From Gimesia sp. (GTDB lineage Bacteria; Planctomycetota; Planctomycetia; Planctomycetales; Planctomycetaceae): a DNA stretch of 64,000 bases. A program made the translations under genes and the position numbers. The notes below the pieces were generated by a model that was not told where the DNA came from, did not search any database, and was given only the letters and a program-made list of their open reading frames with translations. Positions within the stretch are counted from its first letter, which is position 1; every line of letters begins with the position of its first letter. Positions 48,957 through 58,399 of the stretch are shown one piece after another. The stretch is taken from positions 186,001-250,000 of the forward strand of contig NZ_JAVJSQ010000007.1 of assembly GCF_040219335.1 (NCBI RefSeq), read 5' to 3'.

Positions 48957-50465
48957 TTATGTACCCGGTTTCCTGGTGGCGTTCGTATCCAGGCCGACCA
49001 CCTGATTTCGTCCGCCTTCCTTCGCCTTGTAGAGATATTCATCAGCCACCCGCACCAGCTCTTTCGTGGTTGTTGCGGGGTGACGGAATTCTGTAACGCC
49101 AAAACTGGCAGTAACTTGCAGTTGCTGTCCCTCGAATAGGATCGGGCAGTTTTCCAGTGTCTCACGTAAATCTTCCGCGATCTGACGTGCCTGAGAATAT
49201 TCGTGATCCAGCAGGACGCCGATGAACTCTTCACCGCCATATCGTGCCAGCACGGCATTATCAGGCATCACGGTTTTCCAGATCCGTGCGACCTCTTTCA
49301 GTACGAAGTCACCGGCCTGGTGTCCGTAAGTATCGTTGAAGGATTTGAAGTGATCGATGTCGCTCATGATGATGCTGAGGCTCGTGGACTGCGCTTCAGC
49401 GCCCTTCACCAGTTCATGCAGTTTTTCCTGGAAAGTCGCATGGTTATACAATCCGGTCAGACCATCGCGGCTGGCCATCTCTTCAATGCGTTTGAACAAC
49501 TGTGAATTCTTGATGCCCAACGCGTAGATATTGGAAAGAATATAAATCAGGCGACCAATGGTGGGAGAATCCACGTCGATCTTATCGATGATCAACAGCC
49601 CGATCAGTTCCGAACCCACGGTCAGCGGTGCAATCGCATCCGGCATCTGTGGATCGTCTTCGATGATCCGCTTGAGGCGGTAATCCTGATCGGCGTCGTT
49701 TCGCATCACAATCTGACGGTGTTCGATGACCCAGGCGGCTACGCCATGATTGGCTGCAGGCCGGTAGTCCAGTCGGTCGCGGGCTCGCGCGGGCAGTGCA
49801 TTTTTCAGAGCTCGCGATTTTGAATCCCAGAGATAAACCTGACATGATTCACATTGCAGCGAGGCTTTGGCCGTGCTGATCACGGTCGGAATCAATGATT
49901 CGTTGGATTGATTAGTAGAGATCCGACGACCGATGTCCTGCAGCGTCAGCAGGAGCAGTGGATAATTCACGCCACTCTCCACACTCGTATTCTCTTTCTG
50001 CTCGCTGACCGGTTTCTCATTGCTTTCTGTAATTCCCGATTTCGAAGCATCGACGGCGGCCTGTTTCTGAGTCTGGTACAACTGGCGGACCAGTTCGTCA
50101 TTCTGGTCGTGCATCTGAGACAGTTTGTGACGCAGTTTACCCATGTAGAGATCGATCAGCAGTACCAGTCCGACAAGTACGCTGGCGCACATAATGCTCG
50201 CTGGGTAGGTACTTCTGACTTCTTCCAGGTCCGGGCGAAAGAAAATTTCGGCGAAGCAGGAACTGATGGAGAGTACTGTAATGGTCCAGTAACAGACCCG
50301 CGGTGAAGAAACCGCCGCCAGAACTGTGGGGGGTGCCAGCAGCAGCAACGGAGCCACCCCCAGGGGCCAGTGCATGTAGGCACCCAGGAAGACCGCCAGC
50401 GGACACAGGCAGACTACCAGCAGGGAGTAAGACCAGAACTGGATGGCAGTGTAATAATTTCGCAT
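48957..50465 (-). CDS. Membrane-anchored GAF-GGDEF diguanylate cyclase
   Basis: A protein of about 502 residues. The N terminus has several hydrophobic helices (about residues 1-100), then a coiled linker (KLRHKLSQMHDQNDELVRQLYQTQKQ), a GAF domain (about 180-320: SLQCESCQVYLWDSKSRAL, ADQDYRLKRIIEDDP) and a GGDEF domain with DHFKSFNDTYGHQAGDFVL and ARYGGEEFIGVL. The active-site GGEEF is intact, but the residues that would form the RxxD inhibitory site read PDNA, so product inhibition is probably absent. It should make c-di-GMP. Start: ATG at 50465 rather than TTG at 50480. Confidence 0.93.
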   Translation of the reverse strand: MRNYYTAIQFWSYSLLVVCLCPLAVFLGAYMHWPLGVAPLLLLAPPTVLAAVSSPRVCYWTITVLSISSCFAEIFFRPDLEEVRSTYPASIMCASVLVGLVLLIDLYMGKLRHKLSQMHDQNDELVRQLYQTQKQAAVDASKSGITESNEKPVSEQKENTSVESGVNYPLLLLTLQDIGRRISTNQSNESLIPTVISTAKASLQCESCQVYLWDSKSRALKNALPARARDRLDYRPAANHGVAAWVIEHRQIVMRNDADQDYRLKRIIEDDPQMPDAIAPLTVGSELIGLLIIDKIDVDSPTIGRLIYILSNIYALGIKNSQLFKRIEEMASRDGLTGLYNHATFQEKLHELVKGAEAQSTSLSIIMSDIDHFKSFNDTYGHQAGDFVLKEVARIWKTVMPDNAVLARYGGEEFIGVLLDHEYSQARQIAEDLRETLENCPILFEGQQLQVTASFGVTEFRHPATTTKELVRVADEYLYKAKEGGRNQVVGLDTNATRKPGT

Positions 50466-50498
50466 GAGATAAAGTTTCAATAAACTGAATTTGAGCGA

Positions 50499-50888
50499 CT
50501 AACCAATCGTGTCCGGTGCCGTTTGCAGACACTCCTGGACCTGTGTTAACAATTTCCTGGGACTGAAGGGTTTCACCATGACATTGGTGATTTTCAGATT
50601 CTGCATATATTCATCATGATCGAATTCGAAACCTTTCCCTGTCAGTAACGTCAGCGGGATCGAGCGGGTTACTTCAAATTCGCGAATTTTTTCGCAGAGT
50701 TCCAGACCATTCATCCGGGGCATCTGCAAATCGGTGATAATCATCTCGGGAGCCCGCTCCTGAACCTGTTCCCAACAGGTGTAGCCATCCGGAAAGCTGA
50801 CGACTTCCAGGCCCGCTTTTTTAAGTTTCATACTGACGGCACGCACAATGTGCGAATCGTCGTCACAAACATAAACCAGATGACTCAT
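50499..50888 (-). CDS. Single-domain response regulator (CheY-like)
   Basis: A 129-residue receiver. VCDDDSHIVRAV supplies the acidic pocket, the phospho-acceptor Asp is in MIITDLQMPRMNGLELC, Thr/Ser in LTLLTGKG and the Lys in VMVKPFSPRKL. There is no output domain. AAGGA lies nine bases before the ATG. It sits between a histidine kinase gene (upstream on the strand) and the GGDEF gene, so the probable chain is kinase to this receiver and then to either the GGDEF protein or the motor. Partner is inference. Confidence 0.93.
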   Translation of the reverse strand: MSHLVYVCDDDSHIVRAVSMKLKKAGLEVVSFPDGYTCWEQVQERAPEMIITDLQMPRMNGLELCEKIREFEVTRSIPLTLLTGKGFEFDHDEYMQNLKITNVMVKPFSPRKLLTQVQECLQTAPDTIG

Positions 50889-50953
50889 GGCAGTATTCCT
50901 TGGGTTCTTTCCAGCTGTTGAACCGCGCCAGGGCGGGTCACGAACGCATTCTG

Positions 50954-52420
50954 TTATACGGTTACCGGCGATGCCAGTTGTTTTTTCTTTTTCTGTTCTT
51001 TATGTCCCAGCGGAATGGTGACCGTGAAACAGGTTCCTTTATTGACGACCGACTGCACCGAAATGGAGCCATTATGGACATTGGTCACAATGAAGTGGAC
51101 CAGGGCCAGACCCAGTCCCGTACCGGCCGCGGAGCGGTTGTTCTCGGGTACCCGATAGAACCGATCAAAAATGTGAGGCAGCGAATTTTCTGGAATTCCC
51201 ATCCCGGTATCCCGGACTTCGATAACTGCCGTATTGTCTTCCATTCTGCTCCGCAGGCGGACTTCGTGTCCGTGCGGCGTGTATTTTACTGCATTTGACA
51301 GCAGATTGATGATCGCCTGGCCCAGCATGTCTTTATCGACGTGCACGGGCAGATAGAGATCGCTCAGTTCGGAGGTAAACCTGATGTCTTTTTCACCGGC
51401 ATTGGGCGAAATGACATCTGCGGCCGATTTGAGAATGTCATTCAGCTCGCAGTCGTGTCGCTTGATTTCTACAACACCGCTTTCAATGCGGGCCAGATTC
51501 AGCATGCTGTTGACCAGCCGAGTCAGACGGTCAATCTGTTCGTTGATGAAGCCATACAGTTCTTCGGCTTCATCTTCTTCGCAGTCACCATCCAGCAGCA
51601 TCTCGATATAAGCCTTAATCCCGGCCATCGGTGTTTTCAACTCGTGAGCGACGGACGACACAAACTCGGCGTGCCGTTCCTTCTCATTAGTTTCTTCCCC
51701 AATGTTTTCCACCACGATCACGGTTCCCAGCAGCGCCTGATTTTCATCGAACAGGTTCGTGGCGATGGCGCGGAAATGGGACTGGAATTCGAGCCCCGTT
51801 AACTGGAACTCGCTGCGGCGGCTTAACGTGGCATCTTTGCGTTCAATTGTTTTGGTGAGCAGGCTGGCGATCTCGGGAATCACGACATCGCTGCTGAGGG
51901 CCTTATTAAGTGCGAGGCCGGATTCACTGGTGTTCAGCGTGCGGTCCGCTTCGGGAATCACGAACTTCGATGCGGCCTGATTCGAAAACTCCAGCGTGTG
52001 TTGTGCGTCGAAGACGAGTACCCCGGTCTCCAGGTGATCCAGCACCGATTCCATCAGGGCCTCTTTCTTCGAGAGGGCATTCAGACGGGCTTTCAACATC
52101 GTCTTAACCTGGGTGGTCGATACGAGTTCGGTATCGGATTCTTCAATCTTCTGAATGGCTTCCGCGAACAGGTTTCCGAAGAAGTTCTTCTGCTTCAGTT
52201 CCGGACGCAGTAAATCGGGATTCCGCAGACACGCGCTGATCTGGTCGCGGTCTTTCTGCAGGGATTTCACCAGCCAGGCCCAACCGACGAGTGATGCCAC
52301 CAGCGAGGCGGCCAGCGCCAGCATGGGAGAAGCTAACTGGCTGGTTACCAGGAGGTTATCTACACAACTCATGAAGAGCAGCAGTACCACCAGAACCCAG
52401 TATTTGCCATAACTTTTCAT
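50954..52420 (-). CDS. Membrane sensor histidine kinase with PAS domain
   Basis: A protein of about 488 residues. The two N-terminal helices (about residues 5-50) are followed by a coiled stretch, a PAS domain (near 110-230: HLETGVLVFDAQHTLEFSNQAASKFV), HisKA with the phosphorylated His in FVSSVAHELKTPMAGIKAYIEML, and the HATPase: NLLSNAVKYTP, DTGMGIPENSLPHIFDRFYR and GTGLGLALVHFIV. AAGG lies ten bases before the ATG at 52420; an in-frame start 29 codons upstream adds a polar stretch. It is followed by the receiver gene, so this is a two-component pair inside the pilus run. The signal is unknown. Confidence 0.94.
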   Translation of the reverse strand: MKSYGKYWVLVVLLLFMSCVDNLLVTSQLASPMLALAASLVASLVGWAWLVKSLQKDRDQISACLRNPDLLRPELKQKNFFGNLFAEAIQKIEESDTELVSTTQVKTMLKARLNALSKKEALMESVLDHLETGVLVFDAQHTLEFSNQAASKFVIPEADRTLNTSESGLALNKALSSDVVIPEIASLLTKTIERKDATLSRRSEFQLTGLEFQSHFRAIATNLFDENQALLGTVIVVENIGEETNEKERHAEFVSSVAHELKTPMAGIKAYIEMLLDGDCEEDEAEELYGFINEQIDRLTRLVNSMLNLARIESGVVEIKRHDCELNDILKSAADVISPNAGEKDIRFTSELSDLYLPVHVDKDMLGQAIINLLSNAVKYTPHGHEVRLRSRMEDNTAVIEVRDTGMGIPENSLPHIFDRFYRVPENNRSAAGTGLGLALVHFIVTNVHNGSISVQSVVNKGTCFTVTIPLGHKEQKKKKQLASPVTV

Positions 52421-52635
52421 TGCCGAACACCTTCTCAGCAGATTAACGACACTGCTGAAAATGAAATACCCTGTTTCGAATCCAGATTGGAGTACTACAG
52501 AGCGCACTCCACCAATTAAGAAGTGATCTTAAATCACCACTCTAAATCTAGGTTACGAAATCGGGGTTGTCCAATTTCTGGAGCGAGTTTGCGCTGGGCA
52601 AATGAATCTTGCACAAAAATACGCAGTTCAGGTGA

Positions 52636-53697
52636 TTACCTTACCGCCGTCTGTTGCGCAGGGAGGAGGGCCGCGACCTCTAACAGCGTAGGATCAGCGG
52701 GCCATTTTTTACGGGCTGTAGCGATGATGGCTTTCGCGTCAGTTGTCTGGCCCCGGTTAATTGCGCATAACCCGCGCAATACCTCTACATGGAGTAACTG
52801 GTGCTGATGGGCAGCAGAAATTTCATCGAACAGTTGTTGCGCCTTTTCCAGATCTCCCAGCCGCAGCGCCGTGTCGCCAAAGGCGATTTTTTCCGAAAGC
52901 GACAGCAGTTCCCGGTCTGCTTCCTGGCAGATGGAGAACTGTTCAAAAGCTTCCTGGTACTTGCCGGCGTGATACAGACAGCGGGCGCGGTGTTTTCGCC
53001 AGACGTGGTTTTCGGGAAGATGATTGATCACCATCGCATAATATATGCTGGCTTCGGACCACTGCTGATTGACCTCACAGACGCGACCCAGGGCGATGGG
53101 CAGTCGTTTGCTGCCCGGTGTCGTATGCAGGGCCCGTAACAGAACTTCATGAGCCTCATCGGTGCGACTGGTCTGCTCCAGAAAAGCCGCCAGTTTCAAC
53201 GAGTAGTTTTCTTCATGCGGTTTCAATGCGATGGCACGCTTCAGGCAGGCGATCCCTTCCTGTGTCTGGCCAGCCTGAAAAAACAGGGTTCCGACGGCAC
53301 TCTGTTTGGCGGCGTCTTGAGGGCTGGCAGCACGAATCGACCGGAGCGACTGCAGAAATTGTTTCCGGTCTCCCATGTCGTAGGAGAGCTGGGCCTCGAT
53401 TTCAAACGTCCCGATATGACCGGGATCTATTTCCCGCGCCGAGGCGAGCAGCGACCGGGCCTGCTGCAGTTCTCCCTGGGAATAATGCTGTAATGCCTGA
53501 TCTACGAGCTGATTCGCCCGTTCATTGAAGGGAGATGTCCGCTCGGTCCGTGAGGAAGTTTCTGAGGTCTGTGGTGTGGTTTCCCCTTGCAGCGCCTCAC
53601 CTGACATCTGCGTCAGCGTGGAAATCGGCACCGCCTGACAGCCGCAACAGATCAGCCAGACCAACGCACAGGCGATGCAACTGAGTTTCCGCAGCAT
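52636..53697 (-). CDS. TPR-repeat lipoprotein in the secretin operon
   Basis: A 353-residue lipoprotein. The signal ends in the lipobox LICCGC, with the acylated Cys near residue 20. After a polar linker, about seven TPR units follow (for example ALQHYSQGELQQARSLLASAREIDPGHIGTFEIEAQL, AVGTLFFQAGQTQEGIACLKRAIALKPHEENYSL, QFSICQEADRELLSLSEKIAFGDTALRLGDLEKAQQL). The start is two bases after the secretin stop. TPR lipoproteins such as PilF/PilW act as pilotins for secretins, and that is the likely role here. Its position immediately behind the secretin supports this. Confidence 0.88.
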   Translation of the reverse strand: MLRKLSCIACALVWLICCGCQAVPISTLTQMSGEALQGETTPQTSETSSRTERTSPFNERANQLVDQALQHYSQGELQQARSLLASAREIDPGHIGTFEIEAQLSYDMGDRKQFLQSLRSIRAASPQDAAKQSAVGTLFFQAGQTQEGIACLKRAIALKPHEENYSLKLAAFLEQTSRTDEAHEVLLRALHTTPGSKRLPIALGRVCEVNQQWSEASIYYAMVINHLPENHVWRKHRARCLYHAGKYQEAFEQFSICQEADRELLSLSEKIAFGDTALRLGDLEKAQQLFDEISAAHQHQLLHVEVLRGLCAINRGQTTDAKAIIATARKKWPADPTLLEVAALLPAQQTAVR

Positions 53698-53699
53698 GC

Positions 53700-56114
53700 T
53701 CAGGGCACCTCCTCCACAATCGGAGCCGGCATCTCGGGACCAGACAGTGGAGGCAGTCCGATCATCTGGCGGTTACGGTTGATCAGTGCATCTTCGATGT
53801 ACTTCTTCAACTGAATTGCTTCGGTATTGTTTTTATCCAGTCGGACGGCAATCTTGATGTGCTCTTTGGCTTTAGGCAGATTTCCAATCCGCAGGTATTT
53901 CTTGGCCAGCTTGATATGCATCTGGACAATCCGTACCTGGTTGATCGGCAGGAAGCTCTTCTTGAAGTTATCAATCCGTTCTGCACCCTCGTATCTCTCG
54001 GCCTGACCTTCAGCATTGGCCTCTTCAGGATGTACGATCCGCGGTGTGATCAGCACGATCAACTCGGAACGGGTCGTAATTTCCCGCTGCTGGCGAAACG
54101 CATTGCCGATCACGGGAATCGCACCTAAGAATGGAACCTGATTTTTGGTATCGGAGACGCGTTCTTCAATCAGTCCCCCGATGACAACCGTATTCCCGTC
54201 GCGGACCATGACGTTTGTGGTGACTTCGGTGGTCTTCAGGTCGGGCAAATTCGTCGAGGAGTTAATGGTCGCCGAACTGCGTTCCGGGTGAATTTCCATC
54301 CGAATCTGACCATCGGGAGTAATAAAGGGTCGCAGGTTAAGCACGATACCGGAATCCAGGAAGTTCACGTTCTGAATCGAAGTATTGCCGTTCTGGGTCA
54401 CTGTGGAATAACTGATGCGATCACCGATAATCAGTTCTGCTTTCTGTTTGTTCAAAGCCCGCAGCTGAGGAGATGCGATCAGGTTGGTTTCCGTGATGTC
54501 TTCCAGTGCTTCGATAAAACCGCTGATGTCGCCGTGCAGGAACCCGTATTTGAGTCCTGCCAGGTCAGCCACAAACTGTCCAGTTGGTGGGACGATCGAC
54601 GAACTGCCCGACCCTGGGAAACCGCTGGCAGCGTTCAATGTCTGACCGTTACCATCGACGAGCAGGCTCTTGTTATTCCCACTGAGCATGGCGAAGTTCA
54701 CGCCAAACCGCATGTCATCATTCAGCGTGACGTTCAGAATCATCGCTTCAATGACCACCTGCAGGGGAGGTACGTCCATTTTTTCGAGCAGACGATCTAC
54801 CTCTTCCAGGATTTCAGGGTAATCGCGAACCAGAATGGAATCGTTCTGAGCGAACGAGTCACCGCCGGCACTCGTTTCATCAGGAGAAATCCCGACTTCG
54901 CTGGGTGTGGTCAGTGAGACGATCCCCACGTTTTCCGTCAGGATCGGCGTGATCAGCTGCTGTAATTCCTTGGCACTGATGTAAAACGGGGTATAGAGCT
55001 TGGTGACGACTTTCCGGCTCGACTTCTTCTTCTGTTCCAGCTCAGCCTGGGTCATCACGTAGATGAACTCCCCTTCTCTTTCCGAAGTCAGCTCGCGCGA
55101 TCGCAGGATGGCATCCAGGGCCTGCAGCGGCGTGACATTCTTGAGGTTCGCTGTGATCGTCCCCGAAACGCTCTGCCCGGCCAGGATATTCATGCCCGAG
55201 AGTTCCCCCAGCATGTCCAGAACCTGCATGATTTCCGCATCCTGGATCTGCAGGGAGAAAGTTTCCCCGGCTCCCTTATCGGGGCTGACTTTCAGGACCG
55301 GCTCTTTTTTCGCTTTGGAATCTGCAGGGGCGCTGGTCTCACTGGCAGCGGGAGCCTGCGGTGCTGTGGCCTGTGGTGCAGGCGTTTTCGGCTGTGCAGC
55401 TGCGTCGGCCTTGCCCTGCATCCCGTCCAGTTTACGTTCGAGATCACGCAATTGATTCATCTGCTGCATCTGTTGCAGGAGCTTGGTCGCCTGTTCCAGA
55501 CGATCCGTATTCTGAGCCAGTTCCATTTTGGACTGCTGCTGGACTTCCAACTGCAGATTGGTCAGCCGATCGACCTGACGGGTCAGGCTGGCAAGCCGCA
55601 TTTCCATTTTCTTCTCAGTGGGATCCACGCGCTCAGCTTGTACTTCCTCAGCCAGGTGAAACTGGATCGCGCGGGAACGCTGCGGTGTGGATGGAGTTTC
55701 GCTCGGCTGTTCCAGTGTGGGATCGACAAGCGTCCGCGTCTGTACGGTCCGAGATGCGTTCGCTGCTGTCTTGACTTCGGGTGTGACATACTGTGGCACT
55801 GGTGTCGCCTGCACGGTACGGGCCACGGTTTTAATTTCAGGCTGCCGCTCAGGTTGTGCTGTCACAACGACGCGCTGCGCAGGCGCAGGCTGAGGGGCCG
55901 GCGTGGAAGCAGATGTATTATCTGAGACCTCAAGCAGCGGCTCTCTATTCGTGGGAGCCTGTTGCTGCGGTGTCGCACTGCGCGCAGTGCGAGCGTGGTG
56001 GGGTGAGATAAACAGAGACTCTGGTGTTTTGACGTCGGTCATGGCTGCGATTAACAGCAGCGAAAGACCTGTCAGCATTGCCCAGAAAGCCGGTATAAAA
56101 TATTGTCGTTTCAT
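53700..56114 (-). CDS. Type II/IV secretin (GspD/PilQ family) with TPR-like tail
   Basis: An 804-residue secretin. The N-terminal helix is at residues 8-30, followed by a Pro/Thr-rich linker and a coiled coil (about 175-235). The STN/secretin N domain (VLDMLGELSGMNILAGQSVSGTITANLKNVTPLQALDAILR) is near 300, and the secretin core has ETNLIASPQLRALNKQKAELIIGDRISY and GGLIEERVSDTKNQVPFLGAIPVIGNAFRQ. The pore motif is canonical. The last 90 residues contain a helical tetratricopeptide-like pair (HIKLAKKYLRIGNLPKAKEHIKIAVRLDKN), not usual in this family. It forms the outer-membrane pore. Confidence 0.94.
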   Translation of the reverse strand: MKRQYFIPAFWAMLTGLSLLLIAAMTDVKTPESLFISPHHARTARSATPQQQAPTNREPLLEVSDNTSASTPAPQPAPAQRVVVTAQPERQPEIKTVARTVQATPVPQYVTPEVKTAANASRTVQTRTLVDPTLEQPSETPSTPQRSRAIQFHLAEEVQAERVDPTEKKMEMRLASLTRQVDRLTNLQLEVQQQSKMELAQNTDRLEQATKLLQQMQQMNQLRDLERKLDGMQGKADAAAQPKTPAPQATAPQAPAASETSAPADSKAKKEPVLKVSPDKGAGETFSLQIQDAEIMQVLDMLGELSGMNILAGQSVSGTITANLKNVTPLQALDAILRSRELTSEREGEFIYVMTQAELEQKKKSSRKVVTKLYTPFYISAKELQQLITPILTENVGIVSLTTPSEVGISPDETSAGGDSFAQNDSILVRDYPEILEEVDRLLEKMDVPPLQVVIEAMILNVTLNDDMRFGVNFAMLSGNNKSLLVDGNGQTLNAASGFPGSGSSSIVPPTGQFVADLAGLKYGFLHGDISGFIEALEDITETNLIASPQLRALNKQKAELIIGDRISYSTVTQNGNTSIQNVNFLDSGIVLNLRPFITPDGQIRMEIHPERSSATINSSTNLPDLKTTEVTTNVMVRDGNTVVIGGLIEERVSDTKNQVPFLGAIPVIGNAFRQQREITTRSELIVLITPRIVHPEEANAEGQAERYEGAERIDNFKKSFLPINQVRIVQMHIKLAKKYLRIGNLPKAKEHIKIAVRLDKNNTEAIQLKKYIEDALINRNRQMIGLPPLSGPEMPAPIVEEVP

Positions 56115-56179
56115 GTTTCGACCATCATCCGTGATCGTTCGAATCAGTTGAGAATCAGCCTGTGATGCGAACCGTCTGA

Positions 56180-56839
56180 TTATTCAAATTTAATAAATGC
56201 GGAAGGATCGTTTTGAATTTTTAATTCAAATGTCTGATCGCCCTGCCGCAAAATCACACTCCGGTCTGCGACCCGTTCCAGAACGTAGGTCACATTGTCA
56301 TACTGGAATGGTTTACCTTCGTAATACAGTTTTTTGTTGATCATCGCCGCCTTGCGAAATTTACCGATGATCGTAGTCGTCAGGACGATCTCGTCGGGCA
56401 GTGCCTTGATTTCCGGTTCCTGCTTCTCCATCTGAACCTGTTTGGGTTCGGTTTCGGGCGGCTCTTCGGCAAACAGAATGGGGGGCGAGAACTGGTCTCG
56501 ATTCACCTCAAAAGGATTGCGTTGAATCGCTCCCATCTGCACGGACTGCACCAGCGGATCTGTGTGCATCAGGGAATCAAACTGTTCCCAGGAGTGAAGC
56601 GTGGTTTCTTTGGGATCGAGTTGGGTGAAACTCATCTCCGTCTCGACCGGAGGCCGTTGTGGAATCGGTGCCGGACTCACTTTCGCAGGCGTTAATTCGG
56701 GAGCGGTGGTGCCCCGCATGGCGCGATAGAGAGGTGGAATCCAGAAGTACAGACCGACCAGCAGCAACAGCCCTAACATCAGGGTTTTCTGCCAGCTGAC
56801 CTTCAAATCGTGTACAAATTGTTGGCTGAACGATTTCAC
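56180..56839 (-). CDS. PilP/GspC-like inner-membrane pilus protein
   Basis: A 219-residue bitopic protein: helix at about 19-36 (LMLGLLLLVGLYFWIPPLY), a Pro-rich linker, then a C-terminal HR-like beta domain, IVLTTTIIGKFRKAAMINKKLYYEG, VTYVLERVADRSVILRQGDQTFELKI. The layout (anchor, linker, small beta domain) is that of PilP and GspC, which link the inner platform to the secretin. Its place between pilO and the secretin gene supports the call. Sequence identity to named members is too low to see by eye, so the gene symbol is withheld. Confidence 0.72.
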   Translation of the reverse strand: MKSFSQQFVHDLKVSWQKTLMLGLLLLVGLYFWIPPLYRAMRGTTAPELTPAKVSPAPIPQRPPVETEMSFTQLDPKETTLHSWEQFDSLMHTDPLVQSVQMGAIQRNPFEVNRDQFSPPILFAEEPPETEPKQVQMEKQEPEIKALPDEIVLTTTIIGKFRKAAMINKKLYYEGKPFQYDNVTYVLERVADRSVILRQGDQTFELKIQNDPSAFIKFE

Positions 56840-56962
56840 GTGTAGTTCACCACATCTGGAATAGATGACTGCAAGAAGGGAAACGGATCTAATTTCGGTT
56901 CATAAGCGAGAACGCCTGTTTTCGAAGTTCACCTCAGGGATAGCTTGAAGGGGAGTGTCTCT

Positions 56963-57577
56963 TTATCTTTTATCGGTCGTAAGAAAGGACTGGCTGACCC
57001 TATTTTCCTTAAAATCGGAAAAATCACTCTGTGTGTCGCGTAATACGTAAACTGACAGTTCGATGGTTCCTTTAACAAACTGCTTGTTTTCGCTATTTTG
57101 ACTAGTGAGCATGAGATTTGAGACGGTAAACAGCCGACTATCGGTATCCAGTCCATTCAGAAACTGGATCAGCCCCTTGTAAGGTCCGCTTATATTGACG
57201 GTGAAAGGCTGCCTCAGATAGGTCGCATAAGGCACAGGCTCACCAGGGTTCAGAGAAGAAACCGTCAGCGAGGAACTATTTGCCAGCTGTGCCACCCGCT
57301 GCAGAACCCGGTGTGTATCTTTATCCGTCGGGATATGTGTTTTCATGCGATTGATGAACGCCTCGCGCTGCTGCAATTCCTTCTGCAGTAGTTCCAGCTG
57401 TTCAACCTTGGTGGGAATCGCGCGGATCTCTTCCTGGATGGAGGCAATCTGTTTATTGAGCTGCTGCTTGCTCTTAAGCCCCGGCAGGTAGATCACAAAG
57501 GTAAACAAAGCGACCACTACCGCCAGGCTGATGATGGTGATCAGGCTGTCGCGTCGTAATTTTTCATTCATGGCCAT
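56963..57577 (-). CDS. pilO: Type IV pilus assembly protein PilO
   Basis: A 204-residue bitopic protein: N-terminal helix (about 11-32, LITIISLAVVVALFTFVIYL), a coiled coil (KSKQQLNKQIASIQEEIRAIPTKVEQLELLQKELQQREAFINRM) and a ferredoxin-like C-terminal domain with GPYKGLIQFLNGLDTDSRLFTVSNLML. This matches PilO. The start overlaps the end of pilN by 14 bases, so translation is coupled. It forms the inner-membrane alignment complex with PilM and PilN. Confidence 0.88.
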   Translation of the reverse strand: MAMNEKLRRDSLITIISLAVVVALFTFVIYLPGLKSKQQLNKQIASIQEEIRAIPTKVEQLELLQKELQQREAFINRMKTHIPTDKDTHRVLQRVAQLANSSSLTVSSLNPGEPVPYATYLRQPFTVNISGPYKGLIQFLNGLDTDSRLFTVSNLMLTSQNSENKQFVKGTIELSVYVLRDTQSDFSDFKENRVSQSFLTTDKR

Positions 57578-58298
57578 AACCTCCTGTCAAAGACTGATCC
57601 AGGCCGGCGGTCAACCGGTGATCGAGTGGGGGAAGAAACATGCCTGGTGCTTTCACCACGATACGAAGTCGGAACTGCCGCATCGTTTCTCCTTCGAACA
57701 TCGTTTCGTTGGATTGAATCAGATCAATGGCTTTAAACACGCCCAGTCGATCCAGATTTGACATATAACCGGAGATCGAAAGGTGGTCAGGGGCGATCCC
57801 CTGCACCAGCAGCACCAGTTGTTCGTCCGTCCGATGCTGTTTCAGCTTCTCGAGATCCAGCTTTTCAGGAACCACGTTCTCTGGTGTTTTTTTCTGTTTG
57901 ACATTCGTCGGCTTTTCTTTACCCGCCACTTTTTCAAACAGAAATTGAAACTCGTTTAATGAGACATATTCGGGCAGCGCATGGCTGGTGATCGCCAGCA
58001 GCTGTGCCGGTGATTCATCCAATAGCAACCCTGCCAGCAGATCGGCCCGCAGGTCGGAAAGCTCAATCTGCTGCGTCAGCCGTGCAGGGTCCTGCAATTG
58101 CTCATGCATCTGCTGGATGTGCTTTTCCAGCGTCTCCTTTTTCGTCTGCAGTTCGTGCTGAATTTCCCGCTGTCGCACGGTGCTTAAGGTCACCAGCGTG
58201 AGGAAGATGACAACAATCGAACGACGCCAGATCCGGTTCCGGTGTCGACGTCGCACTTCGCGATAACTGGCAGGTAAAAAATCAATTTCAGGTATCAT
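57564..58298 (-). CDS. pilN: Type IV pilus assembly protein PilN
   Basis: A 244-residue bitopic protein with a short cytosolic N terminus (MIPEIDFLPASYREVRRRHRNRIWRRSIVVIFLTLVTL), one helix, a coiled coil (ELQTKKETLEKHIQQMHEQLQDPARLTQQ) and a ferredoxin-like domain. The N-terminal I-x-F-L-P segment corresponds to the PilM-binding INLLP motif of PilN. The end overlaps the pilO start by 14 bases. The order pilM, pilN, pilO is the canonical one. Confidence 0.88.
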   Translation of the reverse strand: MIPEIDFLPASYREVRRRHRNRIWRRSIVVIFLTLVTLSTVRQREIQHELQTKKETLEKHIQQMHEQLQDPARLTQQIELSDLRADLLAGLLLDESPAQLLAITSHALPEYVSLNEFQFLFEKVAGKEKPTNVKQKKTPENVVPEKLDLEKLKQHRTDEQLVLLVQGIAPDHLSISGYMSNLDRLGVFKAIDLIQSNETMFEGETMRQFRLRIVVKAPGMFLPPLDHRLTAGLDQSLTGGYGHE

Positions 58299-58399
58299 GA
58301 TCTCGCCCTTAACGGGTTGCTGGCAAATCCGGCTCTCGGATTCGCTGATATCTATCTTGTTTGAAAATGGTTCGTCTCAGAGGTTTTCTGATACAAGTG

